Shown here piece by piece: positions 18,095 through 27,242 of a DNA stretch of 51,300 nucleotides. Under the pieces are notes generated by a model that ran no database searches, was not told the DNA's origin, and was given only the letters and a program-made list of their open reading frames with translations. A program made the position numbers and the translations under genes. The DNA is from CAYSCZ01 sp964429655 (GTDB taxonomy: Bacteria; Bacteroidota; Bacteroidia; Cytophagales; Cyclobacteriaceae): positions 1 through 51,300 of the forward strand of contig CAYSCZ010000019.1 of NCBI GenBank assembly GCA_964429655.1. The letters are read 5' to 3'. The number at the start of each line of letters is the position of its first letter. The stretch's first letter is position 1.

Positions 18095-18750
18095 ATGGCA
18101 AAAAAAAGAAATTGGAAATATTGGTCGTTACGTGTTTTTCTTTTCCTGATAATCCTAGGAGGAATCTGGGTAGTTAACCTCATATGGTTAAAACCTTTCA
18201 ACATAAGGCACTTCTATGATCGTGTTTTCATTGAATTTGCACTCAATAATCCCGAAACAGTTACCGCTTTAGGCGTTCCGCTACTTTATGATTGGACAAA
18301 AGATGAGCTCACAGATGTCTCTGACGAAACGCAGTGGAAAGAATTTAATGATATGAAAGATAATTATGAGGTTTTGATGAGTTATGATTTCGAAAGTCAA
18401 TCAAAAGAAAACCAGCTGAAGCCGTTCGATTAGTTGTGGATACCGGCATTCATTACAAAAAATGGACCAGGGAGGAAGCCATTGATTATATGGTAGCTAA
18501 TACAGGCATGAACCGTTCTGAAGTGGTAACAGAAGTGGAAAGGTACATCGTTATGCCGGGCCAGGCTTGTGCTTATAAAATCGGAATGATCAAAATTCTT
18601 GAACTGCGTGAAAAAGCTAAAAATCAATTAGGAGAACGGTTTGAATTGAAAGATTTTCACAATATTATCTTGAGAAACGGCGCAGTACCCCTTGACATTT
18701 TGGAGGAGCTAATCAACGATTACATCCAAGCATTGAAAGTTGTTGCCTGA
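18095..18750 (+). pseudogene. DUF885 family gene reduced to its N- and C-terminal ends
   Basis: ATG 18095 starts a 112-residue frame with a membrane anchor (WSLRVFLFLIILGGIWVVNL) and the usual DUF885 N-terminus (RHFYDRVFIEFALNNPETVT), ending in TAG at 18431-18433. The next frame, shifted by two bases, continues at about 18427 with R-L-V-V-D-T-G-I-H-Y-K-K-W and REEAIDYMVANTG, the DUF885 C-terminus, to TGA 18750. Full-length relatives have about 550-600 residues, so roughly 350-400 internal residues are missing and the junction near KENQLKPF/RLVVDTG is out of frame. This looks like a single internal deletion, not two separate genes. The missing centre would hold most of the peptidase-like core, so function is probably lost. 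Confidence 0.85.
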
Positions 18751-19148
18751 TCATGAAATTCATAATTTAGGACAGTGCTAACCGACCAATTCAAAAGGTC
18801 GACATAAAATAATAATCCCGGCAGTTATTAAACCCAGAATAGTCATTAGACTTTCTATTACATGGTTAAATCACTTCAAATCAGACACTTAACATGTTAT
18901 TGGCTCTTCACCATAGCGATGCTATGCCTCCTCGACCTAAGTGCCTGATTTTAGAGCTTTAACCCTTCATGACAAAATTCCAATAACAAATCTGGGTTAA
19001 ATTGATGGCAGAACTTGGGTAATCCTTAGTAAATGTCCAGAAAAATTTATACCGTGCTATGATTTTCCATATAAACACCTAACCAGACAGATCATTTGCA
19101 CCCTATTCGATATAGTTTTAGGTATTCAACCCCGGTATAAGAAAACAA
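18751..19148. other. Intergenic region with nested inverted repeats
   Basis: This stretch of about 400 bp lies between the DUF885 remnant and the end of the GH15 gene. No coding frame is convincing. It holds a nested hairpin at 18878-18951 and a further complementary pair, TGTTATTGG at 18895-18903 with CCAATAACA at 18980-18988. It could carry the terminators of both convergent genes, a small RNA, or a palindromic element; none can be fixed from sequence alone. Confidence 0.5.
18878..18951. repeat. Nested inverted repeat (two-level hairpin)
   Basis: Outer arms AAATCAGACACTTA (18878-18891) and TAAGTGCCTGATTT (18938-18951) pair at 13 of 14 positions. Inside lies a perfect inner hairpin, CATAGC-GAT-GCTATG (18912-18926). 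There is no T-run, so this is not a normal intrinsic terminator. Confidence 0.7.
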
Positions 19149-20975
19149 TCATCTCAAAGCCTTGTCGAGATTGTAGGCTGCGCTTATAAGGGATAAATGG
19201 GTAAATGCCTGGGGGAAATTGCCTAGGGCTTCACCTCTGGGGCCGGTTTCTTCCGCATATAACCCCAAATGATTGGCATAGGTCAACATCTCCTCAAACA
19301 TAAGCCTGGCCTGTTCCAGCCGTTTTTTATCAAATTTACCTGCCCTGGTTAGCGCTTCAACCATCCAAAAAGTACAAATATTAAAAGTTCCTTCCTCCCC
19401 CTTCAATCCATCATTGGTTTCATTGACATTGTATCGATAAACAAGGCTATTAGAGATCAGCCCGCCTAGCTCCGGCGGCTTATTGGTTTGATCGAGTGTG
19501 CTAAGTATTCTTTTGTCGGTTGGGGAAACAAAAAAAGTAAGCGGCATCATAAGATTAGCCGCATCCAGGGTCTGACTGCCATAATATTGAACAAAAGCAT
19601 TTCTTTCTTCACTCCAACCTTTACTCATTATTTCTTCGTAGATTTTATCCCTTTCCTTAGCCCATATAAATTTATCGGAAGGGAAAGAGCGCTTATCTGC
19701 CAGTCGAATGCCTCGGTCTAGTGCCACCCAACTCATTAACTTAGAATATACAAAATGTTGCCGGCCTCCCCTTACTTCCCAAATGCCTTCATCCGGGTTG
19801 GTCCAGTTTCTTGCTATCCAATTGATTAGCTTTCTCAGGTTTACCCAAAGATCATAGGATATGGGTGTTCCGTATTTATTGTACAAATAGACGGAATCCA
19901 ACAGCTCACCATAAATATCAAGCTGTTGCTGATTATATGCCCCATTCCCGATGCGTACCGGAGCAGAACCTCTATAACCTTCAAGGTGACCCAATAGCTC
20001 CTCTGTTAATTGGTGCCTTCCATCAATCCCATACATTATTTGAAGGGAGCCATCCTTCTCCAGCTCATGGCACCTTTCATCTATCCAATGCATAAATTTG
20101 GCGGCCTCGTCAGTAAAACCTATTCTTATCAACCCATAAATTGTAAAAGCAGCATCCCTGATCCAGGTATACCGGTAATCCCAATTTCTTTCTCCTCCAA
20201 TACCTTCCGGCAAGCTACATGTTGGTGCTGCAACTATAGCACCGGTAGGTTCAAAAGTCAGTAGCTTCAGGGTAAGCGCTGACCGGAGAACCACCTCCCG
20301 CCAACGTCCATGATAGGTTGATCGTTCAACCCATCGGGTCCAATGTTCGATGGTCTTAATTAATCCTTCATGGGCTATCTCATCTGAAAAATGATAATAA
20401 AAACCTTTATCCTTTTCTATTTCAGTGACCACAAAATTTGTTGTATCATTCCCTGAAAGCTCAACTTCAGCCCAAACACCGTTTTGATCTATCTGTAAAG
20501 GGACTGAACTAACCAGACCCAGACACAGGTCCTTATTGTAAAATGCTGCACCATAATCATTGGTAATGGTTACGTGCTCATCCCTGGCGTAATTGAAAGC
20601 GGGGAAACATTCTATCCTAAGTTTCATTTTCCCCCTAATCATTTTTACCCAACGCACTAACCTGTTTTTCCGCTCACCAATCCTGGTTTTGCCAAGAGGC
20701 ATGTAATCAATGACTTCGCATACCCCTTCATTACACAAAAACCGTGTTATTAAAACATTGGAGTCAGGCCAGTAAAATTGCTTGTGGGTTACTTCATAGT
20801 TCACTGGCATAATTTGAAAATGCCCTCCTTTTTTATCATCAAGTATCCTACCAAATACACTCGGAGAGTCAAAATGAGGGTAGCAAAACCAATCTATGGA
20901 CCCATTCATCCCCACCAGGGCAACTGTTTTCATGTTTCCAATAATTCCGTAGTTTTCTATTGGTTGATAGGCCAT
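19149..20975 (-). CDS. GH15 family glucoamylase/trehalase-like enzyme
   Basis: A 608-aa glycoside hydrolase family 15 protein. The N-terminal beta-sandwich begins with the standard YGIIGNMKTVALVGMNGSID and WFCYPHFDSPSVFGRILD. The (alpha/alpha)6 catalytic barrel carries the hallmark GERNWDYRYTWIRDAAFT at about residues 258-275. Near the C-terminus LGLYAEETGPRGEALGNFPQ carries the usual catalytic Glu region. Bacterial members of this form hydrolyse alpha-glucans, trehalose or glucuronic oligosaccharides. No signal peptide is present, so it is probably cytoplasmic and could act on storage glucan or trehalose. A dyad (21005-21028) lies about 30 bp upstream of its start. Confidence 0.9.
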   Translation of the reverse strand: MAYQPIENYGIIGNMKTVALVGMNGSIDWFCYPHFDSPSVFGRILDDKKGGHFQIMPVNYEVTHKQFYWPDSNVLITRFLCNEGVCEVIDYMPLGKTRIGERKNRLVRWVKMIRGKMKLRIECFPAFNYARDEHVTITNDYGAAFYNKDLCLGLVSSVPLQIDQNGVWAEVELSGNDTTNFVVTEIEKDKGFYYHFSDEIAHEGLIKTIEHWTRWVERSTYHGRWREVVLRSALTLKLLTFEPTGAIVAAPTCSLPEGIGGERNWDYRYTWIRDAAFTIYGLIRIGFTDEAAKFMHWIDERCHELEKDGSLQIMYGIDGRHQLTEELLGHLEGYRGSAPVRIGNGAYNQQQLDIYGELLDSVYLYNKYGTPISYDLWVNLRKLINWIARNWTNPDEGIWEVRGGRQHFVYSKLMSWVALDRGIRLADKRSFPSDKFIWAKERDKIYEEIMSKGWSEERNAFVQYYGSQTLDAANLMMPLTFFVSPTDKRILSTLDQTNKPPELGGLISNSLVYRYNVNETNDGLKGEEGTFNICTFWMVEALTRAGKFDKKRLEQARLMFEEMLTYANHLGLYAEETGPRGEALGNFPQAFTHLSLISAAYNLDKALR

Positions 20976-21004
20976 AATCTGAGCTGGTTACTATTTTGAT
21001 CGAA

Positions 21005-21028
21005 GCTAACCATTACTTTGTAGTTAGC
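21005..21028. promoter_or_regulatory. Inverted repeat GCTAAC-N12-GTTAGC upstream of the GH15 gene
   Basis: Perfect 6-bp arms (21005-21010 and 21023-21028) sit 30-53 bp before the GH15 start. There is no T-run on the correct side, so it is not a terminator for either neighbour. An operator for a dimeric repressor is possible but unproven. Confidence 0.3.
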
Positions 21029-21099
21029 AAAAAAAGCGTATATCTATAATATGAATTAGGCATTCCCGGCATTTGAGACCGTTTTCTAAATCAAATTTT

Positions 21100-21166
21100 A
21101 TACCAGGGGCTCAATACCTGTAAAATACCATCAACATGGTATACAATTATACCCTCCTTAGGGTAT
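21100..21166 (+). promoter_or_regulatory. ATACC-rich leader with two tandem perfect hairpins
   Basis: Within 67 bp there are four direct ATACC copies (21100, 21114, 21125, 21149) and two inverted copies GGTAT (21138, 21162). They form two perfect 7-bp stems with 4-nt loops: ATACCAT-CAAC-ATGGTAT (21125-21142) and ATACCCT-CCTT-AGGGTAT (21149-21166). They lie 55-120 bp before the ATG of the beta-propeller gene. A repeated operator or a structured 5' leader both fit. Confidence 0.5.
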
Positions 21167-21220
21167 TGAATTGATATCAACACCGCCCTAATTTTATTCT
21201 TCAATTAAAAGTAAACCGTT

Positions 21221-23128
21221 ATGAAAAATTTTACCAGGACATGCTCATTGAGCTTAGTATTTTTGCTATTATTGATTTTGCCAGCATCTGCACAGGATGC
21301 GCTATGGCAGTTAGACTTTGAAAAACAAATTGTCTGGACCAAAATCACCGACTGTGGTATTTTACTGGTGGGTACCAGTAACCGTATGCTTCATGGGGTA
21401 GACTCGAGGGATGGAAACCTTATCTGGTCGAATGACATCCTAAGAGGGTCGGGACCTATGAGAGGTGCGGATGGAAAGAAACTTGAGGATGCCCAGGCGT
21501 TTGATCGGTTCGTTAATGTTCTTGAGGATCCCGATGCGATTGAAATCAGTGACTTTATTGAGATAAAATACTCAGATAATTATTCAGTAGCCAATTATGC
21601 TGTCATAAATATGCAAAACGGGAATGTGATAATAAGCCCTGAGAAAGCAGATATGCCGGTAACTAAATTTTTAGGCAAAGAAAGGGCCGTATTCAATGTG
21701 AAAGGAACCTCCTACATACCGCAACTTCGTAAAGTGATCATCTCAGCCTCATGGATCGATTACATGGAAAAGGGACAACCGGAGTACAAACTTACAAAAA
21801 TGGTTTCATTGCCAGACGCGGAAATTATTTGGGAAACTGATCAAATAGCTATTGATGGATTTCCTTATGTGGCGGCAAATGGAGAATTGATCATGCCTGG
21901 TAAAAATAAAATCGCCAGGATTGATGCTAATACCGGTAATATACTCTGGTCATTTGAGACAACCGAGAAGAAACAAACTTTCGAAAGTTTCGACCTTAGC
22001 CTCGACCTATCCAAAGGATACTTTTTTGAAAAACGAAAAAATAAAGGTGCCTTGGTCGCTCATGATATGAGTAACGGGAAAAGACTATGGGAAGTGGAGA
22101 TGAAACTGAAAGACGTGCCACAAATGAATGCCATGGGTTATGGTGTAGTAACTGTTGACAGTAAAAACTTTACACTCTATGATGCTAATGATGGAAGTAT
22201 AAAATGGGAGAAGAAAAAAATTGATGGCTACACTGTTGATCTGGGGGATAGAGGGATATTGGTCACTGCTAAAGGAAAGTTTCTTAAGCTTCTGAACAAA
22301 GAGACCGGTAATGAAATTTGGGAAGAAAAAATTAAAGGTATCAATATCGATCAGGTAGTTGCGAAAGGAATAATGTATTCTGACAATAAAGGACGGTTAG
22401 GTTTGATAAGTTATCAGGGAGAAAAGGTATGGGATAAAAAGGGCATGCTGGAAGTACCAACCGTTAGGTACAGGCCTGAGTTTGTTAAAGAACTCTTGTA
22501 CATAGATGGCAGTCTGTTTGAGGTAGATTTGCTTGAGGGAGATTACAGTGTCCTTAAATCGAAGGTAAACAAAGAATTTGGTGGTAAAGAGGCACCCAGC
22601 AGTATAGAGCTTGTTGAAAATGGTTACTTATTGAGCTCGGCACAAAATATGATGATGCTGGAAACTGATGGTTCAGTAAGGTGGGCAAAGTATTGGGAGG
22701 CGCCGGGAATGAGCCTTGCTGCAAAAATAGCCCTTAGAACAATGCAAGTAGCGTCTGTGGCAATGGGTGCGGCCATGCAAGCTAAATCGTACCAATATAA
22801 AACCCCATATGGTGGAGATACTTATTACAGTAAAATGTACGCCCAGCAGGCAGAAGACTGGGCTAATATTTCTGGTATGATGGGTGCCGAAACAAAAAAG
22901 AAGTTTAAAGCCACCTTATCCAAAGGCAGTGATGTACTCGTGCTAACAAGAGTAGGTGAAGGTGGCCAGGAAAAATCATCCGGACTCATAAAAGTTGATA
23001 AAAGGACAGGTGATGAAATGAGTTCATTGCTTCTTGGTGATAAAGAACCAGTATACGATTATGATGTATTAACCAGTCAGGTTTTCTTCAAGGCAGATAA
23101 AAAGCAAATCATCTGCTACCAGATTTAA
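21221..23128 (+). CDS. Secreted PQQ-like beta-propeller protein
   Basis: A 635-aa protein with a signal peptide (CSLSLVFLLLLILPASAQD) followed by repeated W-x(n)-G / D-x-x-(D/N)-G-x-x-x-W blades. Examples are DSRDGNLIWSNDIL, DANTGNILWSFETT, HDMSNGKRLWEVEM, DANDGSIKWEKKKIDG and NKETGNEIWEEKIKG. This is the PQQ-binding-like (BamB/YncE type) propeller, usually a protein-binding scaffold and not a quinoprotein when catalytic residues are absent, as seems so here. A helical insert occurs near residues 500-550 (AAKIALRTMQVASVAMGAAMQA and a Tyr/Gln-rich part). It is probably periplasmic. A hairpin-rich leader precedes it and an intrinsic terminator lies 15-40 bp after it, so it forms its own transcript. 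Confidence 0.87.
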   Translation: MKNFTRTCSLSLVFLLLLILPASAQDALWQLDFEKQIVWTKITDCGILLVGTSNRMLHGVDSRDGNLIWSNDILRGSGPMRGADGKKLEDAQAFDRFVNVLEDPDAIEISDFIEIKYSDNYSVANYAVINMQNGNVIISPEKADMPVTKFLGKERAVFNVKGTSYIPQLRKVIISASWIDYMEKGQPEYKLTKMVSLPDAEIIWETDQIAIDGFPYVAANGELIMPGKNKIARIDANTGNILWSFETTEKKQTFESFDLSLDLSKGYFFEKRKNKGALVAHDMSNGKRLWEVEMKLKDVPQMNAMGYGVVTVDSKNFTLYDANDGSIKWEKKKIDGYTVDLGDRGILVTAKGKFLKLLNKETGNEIWEEKIKGINIDQVVAKGIMYSDNKGRLGLISYQGEKVWDKKGMLEVPTVRYRPEFVKELLYIDGSLFEVDLLEGDYSVLKSKVNKEFGGKEAPSSIELVENGYLLSSAQNMMMLETDGSVRWAKYWEAPGMSLAAKIALRTMQVASVAMGAAMQAKSYQYKTPYGGDTYYSKMYAQQAEDWANISGMMGAETKKKFKATLSKGSDVLVLTRVGEGGQEKSSGLIKVDKRTGDEMSSLLLGDKEPVYDYDVLTSQVFFKADKKQIICYQI

Positions 23129-23142
23129 AACAATCCCTTCAC

Positions 23143-23168
23143 GGAGGTCATAATGGCCTCCTTTTTTC
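23143..23168 (+). terminator. Rho-independent terminator
   Basis: Stem GGAGGTCA (23143-23150) and TGGCCTCC (23154-23161) pairs over 8 bp with one G-T wobble. The loop is TAA and a run of six T follows at 23162-23167. It should end the beta-propeller transcript just 10 bp before the next gene. Confidence 0.9.
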
Positions 23169-23178
23169 CTTCTTATTA

Positions 23179-26100
23179 ATGCATTCCATCATGAAACCAC
23201 TCCAGGCACCGCTAATCGGTCTAATAATATTCTTTAATATCTATGTACACGGACAGCATAAAGATTTAATCATTAGACAAGGTCATTCTGCTGCAATAAA
23301 TGAAATCATTTACTCACCAGATGGTAATTATATTTTTTCCGCCAGTGATGATAAAACCATCAAAATGTGGGAGGTGAAATCAGGTATTGACATAAAAAGC
23401 TTTAATGGCCATACGCATCCTGTAAAATGCATTGCAATAACCAGTTCTGGCAATAAAATTATTACAGGGGATGCTGACGGAAAAATCATAGTTTGGGATG
23501 TGAACAATAAAGATGAGCCCATTCACTTCATCGAAGGCCATGAAGGCGCAGTAAATACTATTGAAGTTTATGAAAACAATCTCTTTTTTCTATCAGGAGG
23601 CAAAGATGAAATAATAAAAAAATGGAACATAAACACCGGTAAACCCGAAAAATCTATCGAAGCAGCTACTTCAGAAATCAGAGCCATAAGCATTCATCCC
23701 AATCAACAAACAGCAGTGGTAGGAGGACAAAAAACGAATGATGTTGAATTGATTATCGTGGATCTGGAAAATGGAAACAAAACTGATGATATTTTAAACT
23801 ATTATAAAAATTCAGGCCTGACCAAGGCTTACATTTATGGTGTGCTTAGTGGCTTTTCCATCGCCACAAATATTGCAAAAGGTAACATCGGAAAGGACAT
23901 GCTTGATTTTTTCATCATTGACTACAGCAACATAGCGTTTATGAAAGATGGAAAAACCGTCTTAATCTCCCAAAATATGTACATGCCTATGGCTGCTGCC
24001 AAAGACGAAGAAAAAGAAACAGGTAACTCAACAGTCTCCCTAGTCGATATTTCCCCGGATGGCAAAAAGTTTGTAAATCCTAAAAAGCCAAAAAGATGGA
24101 TGATCGCTTATTCTAATGCGCGGGCAGTATTTAATGATGATCAAACCAAAATCATACTTAATAAAAAATACTCCATCAATGTATATGATATGGAAAAAGC
24201 TGAATTCCCTGATGGCAAGTTGAAAGAGGTCAAGGGCTATGAACCACCATTGGATAAAGAATTCAAAGGTGGAAGCGTTGCCTGGCTAAACTCAATTGCT
24301 ATGTCACCGGATTATAAGACTGCTGCCTCATCTGATGATCAACATTCAATTAAGCTTTGGGACATGGAGACTGGAAGGATATTCAGAAAACTGGAGGGAT
24401 TTGTAAGGCCCGCGCTGTCTGTAGATGCCATGCCCGATGGAAAACATATTCTTGTGGGTTCTGAAAGAAAAAACATGACCATGTGGGATATTACTACAGG
24501 TAGACTGGTTAGGGAATTTGACAGATCACCAACCATAAATCAGATTGACATAAGCAACGATGGGAAGTATATAGCAACAACATCTCCCGGCACGAGCTTT
24601 TTTAAAGTATGGAATTTCAAAAACGGCAGATTACTAAAATCAATACTTGAGAAGAATAAGGAATTTACCTGGGTGAAATTTTCCGGCAACCCCAACGAAA
24701 TTTACGCTAAATATAAATCCACTGATGAAGCTGGAATAGGCATGTCTATGCTGAAAAGTGACGATGATGTAAGGCTATATGATAGAAAAACAGGTAAATC
24801 AAAAAAGGTAAAAGGAGAAACTAAAGCGTCTTTAGAAGATAAGTATGATTATAAAGATTATCATGTATCATGGGATGGATATTCTTTAAGATTAACCAAA
24901 GGAGGTAGAGCGGTCATAAAAGACAATCAGATAGGTTTAATAACTGATGCATGCTTCAGTAAAGATGGGAAATACCTGATCACAACCAATAGGCAAGGTG
25001 AGATAACCCTATACGATATCACTGAAAAGAAGAAAGTTGCAAGTATGTGTTTAATCAATAATTCGGACTACATCACCTATACGCCAGATTATTATTACAC
25101 CTCTTCGAAAAATGCCAGCATGGCTATCGCTTTTAAAGATGATGGTAATGTAATGCCCCTTGAACAAGTTGAATTAAAATTTAACCGCCCGGATATTGTG
25201 GCAGAAAGGCTGGGCTATGCTTCTGACAAACTGGTTTCTTCTTACAGGTCTGCTTATAAGAAAAGGCTCAAACGATTAGGATTTACAGAAGATAATTTGG
25301 AAGGATCTTACAATTTACCAACTGTAAAAATTAACTATGAAAAAATTCCTTATGTAACCAAATCTCAAAATTTTAGCTTACCAATAGCTGCTGACGGAAA
25401 CCATCAGGAACTAAAAAAAATACATGTTTACATAAATGATGTACCGGTATTTGGCTCAATAGGAATGGATATAGGTAGTGAATCGTTACAATCATGGAGC
25501 GAAACCATCGATTTACAATTATCTTCCGGTATAAATGAAATTAAAATCTCAGCAGTCAACAAAAGTGGTCTCGAATCTATCCCCGAAAGCTTTGAGATAA
25601 AATATGTGGGGGCATATTACAAACCATGTTTATACCTGGTAACAATCGGCGTTTCCGATTACAAACAAAGCAATTATAATCTAACATTCGCTTCAAAGGA
25701 TGCCAGTGATCTGATCAATACATTAAAAAACTCTTCCTCATTCGAAAATGTATACCATAAAACACTCATAAATGATAAAGCGACCAAAGCAAGTATTTTA
25801 GACCTTAAAAAGTTTTTATCAGAAGCGAATTTCGATGATGTTGTTTTGATATTCATTGCTGGTCATGGTGTGTTAGATGATGAATACAATTATTACTTTG
25901 CGACCCATGATATGGATTTTTCTAATCCGGCAGGTAGAGGACTCCCTTATGAGGACTTACAAGAGATTCTTGATGGAATAAAAAGTCGAAATAAGGCACT
26001 CTTTATGGATACCTGCCATTCCGGTGAATTAGATGAGGACGAGATAGAAGATGCCAATAATGAAGTTCAGCAAACCGGGGCTGTGGCTTTCAGATCTACC

Positions 26101-26445
26101 GGTAAGCTTGTGAAAATGAAAGAAAATAGTTTTGGATTAGAAAACACGCTCGAGTTATCAAAAACTTTATTTGGTGATTTAAGAAAAGGAACCGGTGCTA
26201 CAGTAATCTCTGCTGCCGGAGCAACTGAATTCGCACTTGAAGGTGTCAATTCCTCAAATGGATTGTTTACTTCATGCATTATACAGGGGATAAAGACCCG
26301 TAGAGCGGACCTTAACCGGGATAGAAAATACTCTGTCACAGAGATTCAACAATATGTAACAGAGCAGGTAGTAAGATTATCAAATGGCAAGCAAGTACCC
26401 ACCTCAAGGGAAGAAAACTTAAAAAGAGATTTTACAATCTATTAA
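23179..26445 (+). CDS. Secreted WD40-repeat caspase-like peptidase (C14)
   Basis: A 1088-aa protein. A signal peptide (LQAPLIGLIIFFNIYVHGQ) is followed by two WD40 propeller regions at about residues 30-620, with blades such as GHSAAINEIIYSPDGNYIFS, SASDDKTIKMW and SSDDQHSIKLW. A beta-sandwich linker lies at about 690-800 (KINYEKIPYVTKSQNFSLP). The caspase-like domain begins at about residue 810 (YLVTIGVSDY). The catalytic dyad is intact: His896 in IAGHG and Cys946 in DTCHSG. The signal peptide means the protease domain would work outside the cytoplasm, where WD40-caspases are less often described. ATG 23191 is an alternative start with a more standard signal peptide. It heads a tight operon with a FecR-like and a CHASE2-like gene. 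As the terminator lies only 10 bp upstream, its promoter must be inside the previous gene or rely on read-through. Confidence 0.9.
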   Translation: MHSIMKPLQAPLIGLIIFFNIYVHGQHKDLIIRQGHSAAINEIIYSPDGNYIFSASDDKTIKMWEVKSGIDIKSFNGHTHPVKCIAITSSGNKIITGDADGKIIVWDVNNKDEPIHFIEGHEGAVNTIEVYENNLFFLSGGKDEIIKKWNINTGKPEKSIEAATSEIRAISIHPNQQTAVVGGQKTNDVELIIVDLENGNKTDDILNYYKNSGLTKAYIYGVLSGFSIATNIAKGNIGKDMLDFFIIDYSNIAFMKDGKTVLISQNMYMPMAAAKDEEKETGNSTVSLVDISPDGKKFVNPKKPKRWMIAYSNARAVFNDDQTKIILNKKYSINVYDMEKAEFPDGKLKEVKGYEPPLDKEFKGGSVAWLNSIAMSPDYKTAASSDDQHSIKLWDMETGRIFRKLEGFVRPALSVDAMPDGKHILVGSERKNMTMWDITTGRLVREFDRSPTINQIDISNDGKYIATTSPGTSFFKVWNFKNGRLLKSILEKNKEFTWVKFSGNPNEIYAKYKSTDEAGIGMSMLKSDDDVRLYDRKTGKSKKVKGETKASLEDKYDYKDYHVSWDGYSLRLTKGGRAVIKDNQIGLITDACFSKDGKYLITTNRQGEITLYDITEKKKVASMCLINNSDYITYTPDYYYTSSKNASMAIAFKDDGNVMPLEQVELKFNRPDIVAERLGYASDKLVSSYRSAYKKRLKRLGFTEDNLEGSYNLPTVKINYEKIPYVTKSQNFSLPIAADGNHQELKKIHVYINDVPVFGSIGMDIGSESLQSWSETIDLQLSSGINEIKISAVNKSGLESIPESFEIKYVGAYYKPCLYLVTIGVSDYKQSNYNLTFASKDASDLINTLKNSSSFENVYHKTLINDKATKASILDLKKFLSEANFDDVVLIFIAGHGVLDDEYNYYFATHDMDFSNPAGRGLPYEDLQEILDGIKSRNKALFMDTCHSGELDEDEIEDANNEVQQTGAVAFRSTGKLVKMKENSFGLENTLELSKTLFGDLRKGTGATVISAAGATEFALEGVNSSNGLFTSCIIQGIKTRRADLNRDRKYSVTEIQQYVTEQVVRLSNGKQVPTSREENLKRDFTIY

Positions 26446-26447
26446 TC

Positions 26448-27242
26448 ATGAAAATACTGTTAAAATATCTCTTGTTATTCCAGGCCTTATTATTTTCCAG
26501 TCAAATATCAGCCCAGGAATATGTAGTCATCCATGTAAAGGGAATTATCAAGCTGGCTTCGAATAACAAAACCTTAACCAGAGGCCAAAAAATATCACCA
26601 GATGAAATACTGAAATTTGGAGACTCAAAATCAATTGCTGCAGTTTTAGATCCTGATAAAGGAAGATTTATATTAAAACCTAAGCAAGAAAATAGCAACT
26701 CAAACGACCTTGAATATGCATTAAAATCAATAATAAAGCCTATGCGCGGAAGAATGAGTACCCGTTCCGGAGGAATCAATAATGCGCTGGACTTTAAAAA
26801 ATTTTTCGGGAAGGAATTTGCCTTTGTCGGCGATAGACTTGCAATTAATGTGTCAAGCTCCGCTTATCCAATGAATGAAAAAAATTTCTTTTATATCCAA
26901 TATCGTTATATGGATGAATTGGTTAATAAAAAGCTATCTAATGATAAAGACACACTAATAATAATAAAAAATGAATTATTATCTATTGATGGCCTACCCA
27001 TTAACCCTCAAACACCTGAGGAATACAGGCTCTTTTATTACAACTCGCTCAATCAAAAATCATCTTTTTTATGCCCAATAAATTTTAAATACTTAGAACT
27101 CAATTTTTTGAAAGAGATTGTTTCCATCATAAAAACCAATAAAGCAGAAGATATTTATATATTCCTGGATGAATTGTATGATCGCTGTCAGTTGATGGGT
27201 ATAGAATTGGCACTAGCTCAATTATCCAGTGAAAAGAAGTAA
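26448..27242 (+). CDS. Secreted FecR-like protein of a caspase/CHASE2 operon
   Basis: A 264-aa protein with a signal peptide (LLKYLLLFQALLFSSQISAQ). The first part (VIHVKGIIKLASNNKTLTRG, then KISPDEILKFGDSKSIAAVL, then DPDKGRFIL) resembles the FecR-type beta domain that senses or transmits signals in the periplasm. I give this with moderate certainty. A basic turn (MRGRMSTRSGG) and an alpha-helical C-terminus (residues about 200-260, with LDELYDRCQLMGIELALAQL) follow. No catalytic motif is seen. It starts 2 bp after the caspase gene and its end overlaps the CHASE2-like gene by 14 bp, so the three are translated together. The likely role is a linker between the sensor and the protease. Confidence 0.75.
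   Translation: MKILLKYLLLFQALLFSSQISAQEYVVIHVKGIIKLASNNKTLTRGQKISPDEILKFGDSKSIAAVLDPDKGRFILKPKQENSNSNDLEYALKSIIKPMRGRMSTRSGGINNALDFKKFFGKEFAFVGDRLAINVSSSAYPMNEKNFFYIQYRYMDELVNKKLSNDKDTLIIIKNELLSIDGLPINPQTPEEYRLFYYNSLNQKSSFLCPINFKYLELNFLKEIVSIIKTNKAEDIYIFLDELYDRCQLMGIELALAQLSSEKK

Noticed and set aside
18436..18750. Separate gene starting at GTG 18436
   Set aside because: Its sequence is the C-terminus of DUF885, and the match begins upstream of the GTG, so it is a fragment of the broken gene.
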